A DNA stretch of 64,000 nucleotides from DASWJQ01 sp964517315. GTDB taxonomy: Bacteria > Chloroflexota > Anaerolineae > Anaerolineales > E44-bin32. Position 1 is the stretch's first letter. Each line of letters begins with the position of its first letter. The stretch lies in NCBI GenBank assembly GCA_964517315.1, contig CAZFCJ010000002.1, positions 13,937-77,936 on the forward strand. Direction: 5' to 3'. This document shows, piece after piece, positions 16,245-24,910 of the stretch. The notes beneath the pieces were generated by a model. The model had not been told where the DNA came from and searched no databases. It worked only from the letters and a program-made list of their open reading frames with translations. The translations under genes were made by a program, and so were the position numbers.

Positions 16245-18130
16245 CCGCCGCGCAGCGTCCTCACATCGCCCTGGCGCACCGTCACACCCCTCCGATCCAG
16301 GTGTTCCAGCAACCCCAGTACATATTTGCGCGAGGTGTCGAAGTGATCGCGAACGTCGGCGACCCTGACTGGGCCGCGCTCGCGAATTAAGCTCTCAATC
16401 CCCTCCACCATGGACTGGTACGCTTCGAGGTCGAACACGACATCTTCAGAGACTTGCACCAGCTCACCTCGCTGGCGCATAAATTCGTAAAGCTCGTCGC
16501 CCAGTTGGGCCCGAACATCCTTCACATTCGGCGGAGAATAAGGCGTCGCCCGGAACTGGTCCTTCACGTCGCGAACACGCTCCAGTTCCTGCTCGGTTGG
16601 ACTCGGTTGGAAGTCGTGCTTCCCGACCCAACCCTCACCTCGCTGGATGGTTCGTTCCTCCACTGCATGATGGAGAACCGCCTGAAACACCCTCTCCCCG
16701 AGGCCCAGCCGACTCCGGAGCTCCTCCTGAGGCATGCCCGGCCGCAACGGAAAGCCGCGGTGGAACTCTTGCAGAGCGTTGATGAGCTGTTTCACCGTTC
16801 TCTCCAGCCAGCCCGACTCAACCCACCACGCCTCGCCCAGGTCATCCGCGAGCTTCAGCACCGCCCCCTTCTCAAGAAGGGACCTCAAGCTGCTTCGCCC
16901 TTCGGCGCTCTCGATGCCGGCCCGTTCGAACACCTCGGCTGCACGCGTTGGCCCGGAAGCAGCCAGCGTCTCCAGCAAAATTTGTTCCGTCGAACCATTC
17001 AGTAGGGCCTCCAGCCGGTCGGTGACCCGCGCGTCCTTCATCCGATGTCGTCGCGCCGGGTGAGGATCAGCCACTCGACCCCCACTGATCGTCATCGGAG
17101 GCGAAGGTTTCCGCAGGATGTAGCGGTCACCTCGTCGGGCGACAACGGGGCTTTCGAGGATCAGCTGGAGCCAGCCGCTTTCACCGGGCTTTAACTCCCT
17201 CGGGCCCCCCAAGATCCGCAGCCGCGCCATCCGCTGAGCCGCGCCGACGAACAGCTTGACTTCCTGGTCGTGGCCGACTTCGGCTCCACCCAGCTCCAGC
17301 ACCCGGACGTGGGCGTCCATCATATCGGTCGGTCGGTAGGTGTCTGGGTAAGCGACGACATCCCCCCGCCCGACTTGATCCACATCGACGCCCGAGAGGT
17401 TCGCCGCAACACGGCTCCCTGGCACGACTCGCTCTTTGTCCTGCTTGTGGGTTTGCAGCCCCCGAATTCGCCCGGGCAAACCGGCGGGCAGCACCACGAC
17501 TTCGTCGCCCACTTGCAGCGAGCCGTCCAAAAGCGTTCCCGTCACCACCGTGCCGAAGCCGGAGACCGTGAAGGCCCGGTCAACCCCCAGCCTGGGGCGG
17601 CCCAAATCCTTGCGCGGCTCGGAATCGCCCAAGATTCGGTCCAGCGTCTGCCGCAGCTCATCGATGCCGTCCCCCGTACGGCCGGACACTCTGACGATCG
17701 GCGCTTCGGCCAACCGCGTGCGGCTCAACAGTCCCGTCACATCCTCTTCCACCAGGTCCAGCCACCCCGCCTCCTCAACCAAGTCGATTTTCGTCAACAC
17801 GACGACCCCGCGCTCCACCTCTAACAGATCGAGGATTGCGAGGTGCTCCCTGGTCTGCGGCATCACCCCCTCGTCGGCGGCGACCACGAACAACGCGGCA
17901 TCGATGGCGCCGACCCCGGCGAGCATGTTCTCGATGAAATCCCTGTGCCCGGGCACGTCGACCAACCCGATCTCCTCGCCTGAGGGAAGCTCCATCCACG
18001 CAAAACCGAGATCGATCGTCAGCTGCCGCTCCTGTTCTTCACGCAGCCGATCCGGATCGATCCCGGTCAGGACTTCGACAAGCGTCGATTTTCCGTGATC
18101 CACGTGGCCGGCGGTGCCTAAAACGTACAT
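16241..18130 (-). CDS. selB: Selenocysteine-specific elongation factor SelB
   Basis: GTPase that delivers Sec-tRNA to UGA codons next to a SECIS element. The 629-aa protein has the G-domain motifs GTAGHVDHGKSTL, LVDVPGHRDFIENM and VLTKIDL, followed by EF-Tu-like beta-barrel domains (FTVSGFGTVVTGTLLDGSLQ). A long C-terminal region of winged-helix repeats (FQAVLHHAVEERTI, VRDHFDTSRKYVLGLLEHL) binds mRNA in characterised SelB. Full length implies a working selenocysteine system, but selA, selC, selD and any obvious selenoprotein gene are outside this window. It follows the coiled-coil gene by 25 nt, suggesting co-transcription. Confidence 0.93.
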   Translation of the reverse strand: MYVLGTAGHVDHGKSTLVEVLTGIDPDRLREEQERQLTIDLGFAWMELPSGEEIGLVDVPGHRDFIENMLAGVGAIDAALFVVAADEGVMPQTREHLAILDLLEVERGVVVLTKIDLVEEAGWLDLVEEDVTGLLSRTRLAEAPIVRVSGRTGDGIDELRQTLDRILGDSEPRKDLGRPRLGVDRAFTVSGFGTVVTGTLLDGSLQVGDEVVVLPAGLPGRIRGLQTHKQDKERVVPGSRVAANLSGVDVDQVGRGDVVAYPDTYRPTDMMDAHVRVLELGGAEVGHDQEVKLFVGAAQRMARLRILGGPRELKPGESGWLQLILESPVVARRGDRYILRKPSPPMTISGGRVADPHPARRHRMKDARVTDRLEALLNGSTEQILLETLAASGPTRAAEVFERAGIESAEGRSSLRSLLEKGAVLKLADDLGEAWWVESGWLERTVKQLINALQEFHRGFPLRPGMPQEELRSRLGLGERVFQAVLHHAVEERTIQRGEGWVGKHDFQPSPTEQELERVRDVKDQFRATPYSPPNVKDVRAQLGDELYEFMRQRGELVQVSEDVVFDLEAYQSMVEGIESLIRERGPVRVADVRDHFDTSRKYVLGLLEHLDRRGVTVRQGDVRTLRGG

Positions 18131-18155
18131 CGCTGCCTGGCTCTAAGCCCAGGGG

Positions 18156-19319
18156 TCACTGGTCCTCCAATTCGGAGGCCCAATCGCGCGTCAAGTTCAA
18201 GAGGCTCCGCACGCGGCGATCGACGGCTTCAGCCAGTCGATCGAGCTTGTCGCGGAACGCGGTCATTTCTTGCTGCACCTGCACGAGCTGCTCATCCAAG
18301 CGCTTGTGGGCTCGGGTGTGCTCCCGCCACTGCTCGTCGTTGGTAAGCTTGTACGTATTCCAGCGCTTCTGGTCGTCCGCCTTGAAAGCCGACCACTCCT
18401 GCTTCATCCGCTCCTCGGTCAAGCGCTGCATCTCCGTCACCTCATTGATCCGGCGCTCGAGGCGATCGATCACGCCCTTGAGTTCGCTTTGTAGCTGGCG
18501 GGTATCACGGAATGTGCCCTCGTACTGCACCATCCGTTCTTCCAGCTGTTCCGCCTTTTCCTCAAAAGCCCCAAAGTGATCCTCCCACGAGCTCCACTGA
18601 CGCTCAAATTCGACCAGCTTGCGCCGCTGGGTCTCGGTCCAAGCTTCCAGGCTCTCCCTGCGCTCCTGCTCCGCGGCCGATAGCTCGCTGATTTCGGTTT
18701 CCAGCCTGCGGCCCCGGTCATCGGCGAGCTCCATCGCACCCCGAATGTTCTCGGCCTTGTTGCGCAGCGTAGAGATGTCCGTTTGCAGATCGTTGATGCG
18801 TTCAGTATCACTCCTGCGGTCGTCTTGGACGGTCTCAATGGCCCTGCTCTGATCCGTAGTGCGGTCCTCCAAATCCTCGATCCGCTTGGTGATCTCGTCA
18901 ACCGCCCGGCTCAGCCGCATCTGCTCTTCTCGACGGTTCGAAAGGCTTTCCTCGAAGTCCTCGATCCTGCCGACCTCCTGCTTCACCTCATCGACCCGCT
19001 TGCCGAGGGCTTCCTGATCGGCTCTGCGCAACTCCTCGACATCCGACCAAATCTCGCGTCTCCGCTCCTCAGCGGACTCCATCTGCCGCGAGATCTCCTG
19101 TCGATGGCGATGCAGGCTGTCGTCAAAGTCAGTGATCCGGGATGCGACCGAGGAAAGGCGCGCCAGATCGGCCGATAATTCCTCCATTCGCTGCCGCAGC
19201 TCGCTTATCCCCCGCTCCAGCTTTTCGGCCTTATGCTCAAATCGTTCCAGGGCGTCGGCGTCCTTGCGACGCTGCTGGTCGAGCCAATCAATTTTCTGTT
19301 CGATCTGTTCGGGTTCCAT
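18156..19319 (-). CDS. Long coiled-coil protein of unknown function
   Basis: 387-aa protein made almost entirely of heptad-rich, charged helix (EQIEQKIDWLDQQRRKDADA at the start, then repeated E/R/L-rich blocks such as RRREIWSDVEELRRADQEA). There is no signal peptide, membrane helix or catalytic motif. It ends with VRSLLNLTRDWASELEDQ. ATG at 19319 has GGGAGG 6 nt upstream, and a TATACT box lies at 19345-19350 on the same strand; longer in-frame starts have no similarity or ribosome-binding site. It sits between the complex-I-like membrane genes and selB on the same strand. It could be a scaffold or structural protein; no specific role can be supported. Confidence 0.7.
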   Translation of the reverse strand: MEPEQIEQKIDWLDQQRRKDADALERFEHKAEKLERGISELRQRMEELSADLARLSSVASRITDFDDSLHRHRQEISRQMESAEERRREIWSDVEELRRADQEALGKRVDEVKQEVGRIEDFEESLSNRREEQMRLSRAVDEITKRIEDLEDRTTDQSRAIETVQDDRRSDTERINDLQTDISTLRNKAENIRGAMELADDRGRRLETEISELSAAEQERRESLEAWTETQRRKLVEFERQWSSWEDHFGAFEEKAEQLEERMVQYEGTFRDTRQLQSELKGVIDRLERRINEVTEMQRLTEERMKQEWSAFKADDQKRWNTYKLTNDEQWREHTRAHKRLDEQLVQVQQEMTAFRDKLDRLAEAVDRRVRSLLNLTRDWASELEDQ

Positions 19320-19360
19320 TCGTGCCTCCCAAGACCTCGCGCCTAGTATAGTAACGCGCT

Positions 19361-20755
19361 TCAGGCGCCTGGGATGAGATTCGTCAGCCCCGAAACCGCC
19401 TGCAAGACCCATGGATAGATGAGTTGGGGGAAGAGACCCAACACGACACAGAGCGATATCCCGGCCAGCAGGTAAACCCGTTCCCACCCCGATCCCTGCA
19501 AAGTCGCCTGCGCTTCATGCGGTGTTCCCAGCACGGTCCCCAACCAGCGCGCGCATGCCGCGGCGCACAAAAGCATCGCAAACACGACCGCGGTTGCCGA
19601 AAGAACATAGGCTTTGCCGAACGTACCGATCGCGCCCCACCGGCCGGGGAACCCCGCGCTGAGCGGAACGCCAGCCAGTGAGAACAATCCCACCAGCATA
19701 GCTGCGGCCGGAAGGGGGTTTGAATAGGCGGCGCCCCGCAAGTGCTCACGGCTCAGCCCCCCTGCGGCCCTCTCCAGAACCCCGGCCGCCAGCGCCCACA
19801 CCACGACCCCGATGGCGCGCGCGCCGGCCAGGCCGAGACCCAACGCGTAGGCGTCACTGGTAGCCCGACCCGCCACCAACAGCGATACGCCCAGATCGGC
19901 GAGCAAAATGAAGGCCCCGGTGCGAACCATCGAATCCTGGGCCACGGCCCACAAAGCCCCTGCCATGACCAGCGCCCCGCCGCCGGCCCGCATTGCAAAC
20001 GCCACCTCGGATGAGATTCGCAGCCACTCGTATGCGTCCAAAAACTCGAGCAGGAAAAAGTAGCCGGAGCTGTGCAGCGCGACCGCCACAAACGCCAGGC
20101 TGTACGGATCCCCCCGGTCCGCGGCGCGCGGTAGCCACAAGTGGAACGGCGGGACGAAAAGCAAAATGGCGAATCCAAGCCCCAACAATCTCGTGATTCG
20201 CTGAACGTCCTCCGGTGCGCTTCCCGTGACACCCGACGTTTCCAGGAGCCAACCGGTCGTCAGCACGGCGGTCATGGCAATGGTGTAGAAGACCAACAGT
20301 CGCTGAGCCCCGGCTCGACCCGGTCGGTTAGGCGGCGCCAGCAGAAGCACCGCCGCCATGGCCGCCAGTTCGAGAAAGACCGCTGCGTACAGGAAAGGAC
20401 TGACCATCAGAGAGGCCGCAAGCGCGCCGATCATCAGACTGCCCGCCGAGTAGAAATAACGCCCCCGGTCGGTGAGCCAGGCGCCGACGAACAGAAAGCT
20501 GGCCACCGCGTAAAGAAAGCCCACCGCCGCTCGATTGGAGGCGTCCAAAACAAGTCGACGCCCCAGCAGCTCGAACTCCGGTGCAAGCTTTAAGCCCCTG
20601 CCCAACACCTGCATCGCTTCGTCGAGCGGGGCCGCCAGTGCGAACAGAGTCGCGGCGGCTGCGGCCCCGAACGCCACCATCGCCGACGCGCGCGGTCTGT
20701 TGTGGAGCCCAGCGAGCACGCTGATCGCCAGCACACTCCACACTCCTAACACCAA
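19361..20755 (-). CDS. NuoN/MrpD-like membrane protein of an antiporter-type module
   Basis: 464-aa polytopic protein with about 13-14 hydrophobic helices, related to the proton-translocating subunits of complex I, Mrp antiporters and group 4 hydrogenases. The TM5-type glutamate is retained (AAVFLELAAMAAV). In the segment equivalent to the family motif containing Lys and PFHxW, I read LLFVPPFHLWLPRA, where Leu seems to replace the channel lysine. Histidine-containing ALHSSGYFFLLEFL follows. It is the last of three such genes (22929 to 19361), separated by 8 nt from the preceding one. No hydrophilic electron-transfer subunits are encoded nearby, so the redox or ion partner is unknown. Confidence 0.7.
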   Translation of the reverse strand: MVLGVWSVLAISVLAGLHNRPRASAMVAFGAAAAATLFALAAPLDEAMQVLGRGLKLAPEFELLGRRLVLDASNRAAVGFLYAVASFLFVGAWLTDRGRYFYSAGSLMIGALAASLMVSPFLYAAVFLELAAMAAVLLLAPPNRPGRAGAQRLLVFYTIAMTAVLTTGWLLETSGVTGSAPEDVQRITRLLGLGFAILLFVPPFHLWLPRAADRGDPYSLAFVAVALHSSGYFFLLEFLDAYEWLRISSEVAFAMRAGGGALVMAGALWAVAQDSMVRTGAFILLADLGVSLLVAGRATSDAYALGLGLAGARAIGVVVWALAAGVLERAAGGLSREHLRGAAYSNPLPAAAMLVGLFSLAGVPLSAGFPGRWGAIGTFGKAYVLSATAVVFAMLLCAAACARWLGTVLGTPHEAQATLQGSGWERVYLLAGISLCVVLGLFPQLIYPWVLQAVSGLTNLIPGA

Positions 20756-20763
20756 CGGCGCGC

Positions 20764-21381
20764 TCAGCTGGGCCCTCCTTCAGCCATTGCGCCCGTCTCC
20801 CAGGTTTGGCTTCGGATCAGATAGCCACTCATCAACGCCAACCCCAAGTGAACCCCAGCGAGCAGCGCGGCGACGGCAAGAGAGGATTCGAGCTGAGCGT
20901 AAAAAACCTCGAAGCCGGAAAGGAATGTGAGCATTCCGGCCCCGATTCGCACCGGTCTGCTGAACAGACCCACCTGGACCAAGCCGCTGACGAGCATCCA
21001 CGTGCCCCCGGCGATGACCTCGGGAGGCAGCTGCGGGAGAGCCCGCATGCCATAAGTCCTCAAGCCGAGCCCCACGAGCACTGTAATCAAGCCCGCTACG
21101 CCACGGAACGCGACACGGTCGACAAGACTCTGTCCCCCGTCTCCGCCGTCCGGCTCCACCCCGCGGACGCTCAGACCGAGAATCAGCACCGCCAGGCCGC
21201 CCGTCAACGCCTTCGCCGAACCCATCATGAGCCCATATGGGCCTTGAGCCAGCCAAACCAGGGTTGCATACTGCAGCAGCAGAGCAGCCAATAACCAGCG
21301 CGGGCGACGCAGAACGATCAACAGTCCACTGGACAACGCCGCGCCGCCTGCGGCCAGCAGGAGAGGGTCTTCGATCGGCAA
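20764..21381 (-). CDS. Small polytopic membrane protein of the complex-I-like module (NuoK/HyfE-like)
   Basis: 205-aa protein with about six hydrophobic helices (LAAGGAALSSGLLIVL, LLAALLLQYATLVWLA, ALTGGLAVLILGLSV, VAGLITVLVGLGL, TWMLVSGLVQVGLFS, SLAVAALLAGVHLGLALMSG). Size and placement between an L-like and an N-like subunit suggest the position of NuoK/HyfE/MnhC, but direct sequence similarity is weak by eye. It begins 3 nt after the upstream gene ends and stops 8 nt before the next begins, so the three should be expressed together. Acidic residues inside helices, expected for a proton-conducting NuoK, are sparse (Glu in LSGFEVFYAQLESS is near a helix). Confidence 0.5.
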   Translation of the reverse strand: MPIEDPLLLAAGGAALSSGLLIVLRRPRWLLAALLLQYATLVWLAQGPYGLMMGSAKALTGGLAVLILGLSVRGVEPDGGDGGQSLVDRVAFRGVAGLITVLVGLGLRTYGMRALPQLPPEVIAGGTWMLVSGLVQVGLFSRPVRIGAGMLTFLSGFEVFYAQLESSLAVAALLAGVHLGLALMSGYLIRSQTWETGAMAEGGPS

Positions 21382-21384
21382 CAG

Positions 21385-22929
21385 TCAGCCTCCTATGGCC
21401 AACAGGCCGACGACCAGGACCACAACCAACATCCACAAGAGCGCTGCGTTTCCTTCAAGGACGCGCGCCGCGGTCCTCATAACCACCTCGCCCGCTCCCG
21501 CGATTCGACCGGCACCATGCACCGTCCGCCGCGCGACACGGACGAAGGCCTCCCAGGCACGCCCCAGCCGACCGGCCTGCAGCGAAGAATCCAGCCGATG
21601 TCCGGTGGCTTCGAAAATGACGAAACCGGCGATCCCCGCCGCCATCCAGAGGCCGCCGGCCCAACCCGGGAGGGAACCGAACAGGCCGAGATTCGCGATC
21701 AGTACGACCAGCGGCAACAGCGCACCAAGCAGCGTCGCGCCCTGCACAAACGCCTCGCCGCGTTGGCCGCCTTCTTTCCCGCTCCCGCTTCGCCTCCATG
21801 TCCCCCAGGCCAACGTCAACGTACCGAGAAGGATCAGGGAGCCGCCGGCCCATTCCACTGCACCGAACTCCCGACCGGGCCCCGGCAGGCTTCGGCCGAG
21901 GACCCATCCCGGGCCGACCAGCAGCACCAGCGCGAGCAGAGCAAGCAGCACACCCTCCAACTTTCGGTCGAGCCGGGGCCACGCTTCAATGCTGGCGATC
22001 ACCAGTGTCACAGCCCCCCACCACGCAAAATCGAGACCGTCTGCGGTGCGCGGGAGCACGACGGTGACCAGCGCCAGTCCACCCATGGCCATCCACAGGC
22101 CGCGGCTGGAGCCGCGATCCTCCGTTCGGGCGCGGTCCAAATTCCAGCGCAGGCCGCCAAACAGCGCGTTGATCCCGCCGATGAGAATCCAGATCCACGC
22201 CAGTCCGGCGGCGGGATTTCCACCCAGCACGTGGGCCAGAGCCGCGAACGCCATCGCCACCGGGAAGGACTCGTCTAATGAGCCCACCAACCCGGCTCCG
22301 GCGGTCGACCGCTCGGCAGGTCGGATCGGCCACATCCCACAGCGAAGCCAGACCGCCAGCGAAAGTACCGAAACCTCGAGCGCCTCCGTCACCGGGCCTC
22401 CACCTCCCGCAGCCTCCGGGATCCCGCCGGCGACGACCACCAGTGTGCTAGCCCCCCGCAGCAAGAACCGCTTGCTGAACGCGTCAACCCTTTCCATATC
22501 AGGAGCCCGGCTCAATAGGTAGACATGAGCCAGAACGTCCACCGCAGCCCACGCCAGCGCCACCGTGAGCAGGTTGCCGGCCAGGAACGCAGCTGCGCTC
22601 AGCCCCATGTAAGNNNNNNNNNNATCCAGACTGCGCGCCTCTCCCGCGCTCAGCAGAAAGTAGGATGTGACGACCGCCGATCCGGAGGCGACCAGCATCC
22701 AGCCTGCGCTGTCAAGTGAGAGCTGGATCTTTCCGTGAAAGAGCGACGTCGGAGCCCAAGTGGTCAGCTCGCCGTCGAGGGGAATTGTCCGCAGCAGGAC
22801 GATCAGGACGAGGAGGTGCAGCACCCCGAAACCGACCGACGCGGCCCAACGCGCCCGCGGCGGATGGTCGCGGAGCAGGACCAGTAATCCAGCTGCGAAA
22901 AGCGGTATCAGAGCGACGACGAATACCAC
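21385..22929 (-). CDS. NuoL/HyfB-like membrane protein, crosses an assembly gap
   Basis: About 514-aa polytopic protein resembling the large antiporter-like subunit of complex I-type assemblies. GTG at 22929, with AAGGTG upstream, opens directly into a first membrane helix (VVFVVALIPLFAAGLLVLL). The helix carrying the essential Glu in NuoL reads ALAWAAVDVLAH (Asp instead), and the Lys/His motif is replaced by LRCGMWPIRPAERS (Arg instead). The C-terminus has an amphipathic stretch and a last helix (LLWMLVVVLVVGLLAIGG). Ten N bases at 22614-22623 interrupt the gene; the frame continues across them, but the true gap length is unknown. It heads the minus-strand run of L-like, K-like, N-like, coiled-coil and selB genes. 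Confidence 0.65.
   Translation of the reverse strand: MVFVVALIPLFAAGLLVLLRDHPPRARWAASVGFGVLHLLVLIVLLRTIPLDGELTTWAPTSLFHGKIQLSLDSAGWMLVASGSAVVTSYFLLSAGEARSLDXXXXYMGLSAAAFLAGNLLTVALAWAAVDVLAHVYLLSRAPDMERVDAFSKRFLLRGASTLVVVAGGIPEAAGGGGPVTEALEVSVLSLAVWLRCGMWPIRPAERSTAGAGLVGSLDESFPVAMAFAALAHVLGGNPAAGLAWIWILIGGINALFGGLRWNLDRARTEDRGSSRGLWMAMGGLALVTVVLPRTADGLDFAWWGAVTLVIASIEAWPRLDRKLEGVLLALLALVLLVGPGWVLGRSLPGPGREFGAVEWAGGSLILLGTLTLAWGTWRRSGSGKEGGQRGEAFVQGATLLGALLPLVVLIANLGLFGSLPGWAGGLWMAAGIAGFVIFEATGHRLDSSLQAGRLGRAWEAFVRVARRTVHGAGRIAGAGEVVMRTAARVLEGNAALLWMLVVVLVVGLLAIGG
22614..22623. other. Assembly gap (10 N)
   Basis: Ten undetermined bases inside the NuoL-like gene. Reading frame is kept if exactly ten bases are missing, but the length of such gaps is often arbitrary, so some sequence or a join error may be hidden here. 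Confidence 0.99.
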
Positions 22930-23021
22930 GCGAGTTTCACCTTGGCCCGTCGACCGGATCAAGCGCCTAGCATACCATGCGCTCCATGGGACGTCATGTT
23001 TTCGCAGGGTTGCATCCGTTG

Positions 23022-23027
23022 TACAAT
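23022..23027 (+). promoter_or_regulatory. -10 box upstream of hutH
   Basis: TACAAT, with a weak TTTTCG about 17 nt upstream, followed by a CGGCCC/GGGCCG hairpin (23051-23066) in the roughly 70-nt leader. Confidence 0.45.
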
Positions 23028-23103
23028 CGCCCCACTTTTGACCCATTTGTCGGCCCCATCGGGCCGGGGTGCCGCCAATGCCAACGCGAGGTAAAACTAA
23101 ACT

Positions 23104-24690
23104 ATGGAACAGGATCTCATCTACGTCGACGGCCAAGACCTCACGCTCGCGGCGGTAGAGGCGGTGGCCCGCGGCGGCGCGACCGTACAGCTGGAGGCTG
23201 CGGCCCGCTCCAGAATTCAAGAGGCGGCCGCCCGACTGCGCCAACTGGCCGAGTCCCAAGACCCTATTTATGGCGTCAACACCGGTTTTGGGCTTTTCGC
23301 TGATCAGAGAATCGAGTCGGGCCAGGCCAGCCAGCTGTCTTCAAATTTGATCCTGAGCCACGCCGCGGCGGTGGGACCACCGTTCGACCCCGACGTCGTC
23401 AGGGCGGCAATGCTCATCCGGGCGAACACCCTGGCGACGGGCCATTCCGGCGTGCGCGCGGAAGTGGTCGAACTCGTGCTCAAGATGCTCAACCGGGGCG
23501 TCACCCCGTATGTCCCCTCGCAAGGTTCGCTGGGTTCGTCCGGTGACCTCGCACCGCTGGCCCACATGGCGCTCGTGTTCACCCAGTCCGGTGAAGAGGC
23601 CGAGGCGGAGAACGGCGGCCGGGCGTACTTTCAGGGGGAACTCGTCACCGGTCCGCAGGCGATGGAACAGGCTGGGCTTCGACGGATCACATTGCAGGCC
23701 AAGGAAGGCCTGGCGTTGACCAACGGCGCGACCTTCTCGGCGGCGCTGCTGGGGCTGGCCGTTCAGGACGCGGTCCGCCTGCTCGCCCACGCCGACATCA
23801 TCGCCACGATGAGCCTCGAGGCCCTCCTCGGACGCAGCGCGGCGTTCGATGAGCGGCTGCACCAGTCACGCCATCACCCGGGTCAGCGGATGGTGGCGGC
23901 TCGCGTACGGATGCTCTCCGCCGGCAGCACCCTCATCGACAGCGGAGATCAGGTCCAAGACGCGTATTCACTGCGCTGTATTCCGCAGATCCACGGGCCG
24001 GGCATGGAGCTGATCCGCTACCTGAGAAACATTGTCAGGCGCGAGATCAACGCCGCGACCGACAATCCCCTCCTTTATGGAGACGACATCATTTCGGGCG
24101 GCAATTTTCACGGGCAAATTCTGGCGTACGCCTGCGATCACCTGAAACTGCCGCTGGTGGAGCTCGCCGCGCTGGGCGAGCGCCGCACCTTCCGCTTGAC
24201 CTCCCCCCACACCAGCCGCGGATTGCCCGCGATGCTGGTGGCTTCCGACCAGCCCGCCGGGTTGGAATCCGGCCTCATGATGCTTCAGTACACCGCCGCT
24301 TCGCTTGTGCTCGAAAGCCAGACCCTGGCGGCCTCGGACAGCATCCGCTCTCTGCCGACCTCCGCCGGTCAGGAGGACCTGAACGCGAATTCAACCACCG
24401 CCGGCCGGCACCTGCGAACGATCATCGACAACGTGCGCCACGTGCTGGCGATTGAGTGGCTGACGGCGGCTCAGGCGTTGGATCTGCGCTTGCGGGCCGA
24501 TCCTGACCTCAAGCTGGGAGCCGGCACCCGGGTCGCCTACGACCTGCTCCGCCAGCGCGTACCGCTTGTCGAGCAAGACCAACCGTTGGATTCCGCCATT
24601 CAGACGGCGAACCAGCTACTGAAGCAAGGCGCGCTGCGCACGGCGGTCGAAGCCGAGCTGGAGCCCTTGCCGGCCTTATCCCCTGAATGA
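23104..24690 (+). CDS. hutH: Histidine ammonia-lyase (aromatic amino acid lyase)
   Basis: Converts L-histidine to urocanate and ammonia, the first step of histidine breakdown. The 528-aa protein has the active-site loop IYGVNTGFGLF (catalytic Tyr), LSSNLILSHAAAVG (His pattern of HAL/TAL rather than plant PAL) and DNPLLYGDDIISGGNFHGQ. The segment that cyclises to the MIO cofactor reads GSLGSSGDLAPLAHM. The triad is Ser-Ser-Gly (145-147) in place of the usual Ala-Ser-Gly; the central Ser is kept, so MIO formation is still plausible. Tyrosine activity cannot be excluded. No other hut gene is adjacent; hisS follows, an intriguing histidine pairing that may be coincidence. GAGGT lies 11 nt before the ATG. 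Confidence 0.88.
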   Translation: MEQDLIYVDGQDLTLAAVEAVARGGATVQLEAAARSRIQEAAARLRQLAESQDPIYGVNTGFGLFADQRIESGQASQLSSNLILSHAAAVGPPFDPDVVRAAMLIRANTLATGHSGVRAEVVELVLKMLNRGVTPYVPSQGSLGSSGDLAPLAHMALVFTQSGEEAEAENGGRAYFQGELVTGPQAMEQAGLRRITLQAKEGLALTNGATFSAALLGLAVQDAVRLLAHADIIATMSLEALLGRSAAFDERLHQSRHHPGQRMVAARVRMLSAGSTLIDSGDQVQDAYSLRCIPQIHGPGMELIRYLRNIVRREINAATDNPLLYGDDIISGGNFHGQILAYACDHLKLPLVELAALGERRTFRLTSPHTSRGLPAMLVASDQPAGLESGLMMLQYTAASLVLESQTLAASDSIRSLPTSAGQEDLNANSTTAGRHLRTIIDNVRHVLAIEWLTAAQALDLRLRADPDLKLGAGTRVAYDLLRQRVPLVEQDQPLDSAIQTANQLLKQGALRTAVEAELEPLPALSPE

Positions 24691-24700
24691 TCCTGCATGC

Positions 24701-24706
24701 TATAAT
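24701..24706 (+). promoter_or_regulatory. -10 box upstream of hisS
   Basis: TATAAT lies 10 nt after the hutH stop; no good -35 is seen. The leader to hisS would be nearly 200 nt and GC-rich. It contains CGGACGATGTCCG and other small stems but no riboswitch that I can name. Confidence 0.5.
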
Positions 24707-24910
24707 CGTCCGGACGATGTCCGGCGCGGTCCCCGACCCTCATCGTCGGCGATTGAGCTGCACGCATGCCGGCCCACATCGCCGTGGTGCGGATTGTCCC
24801 CAGCTTCATGAGCAGCCACCTTCCCTGCGGAACGGCCGCGGCCTGGCCATCATCCCTCCGTCAGCGCGCTTCAACGAGCTCACGTCTCCCATGAACCGAG
24901 GAACGAACCG

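Noticed and set aside
24790..24860. Possible T-box core (TGCGGAACGGCCGCGG) in the hisS leader
   Set aside because: The consensus UGGNACCGCG is not matched without inserted bases, and no specifier loop or terminator/antiterminator pair could be drawn. A covariance-model search would settle it.
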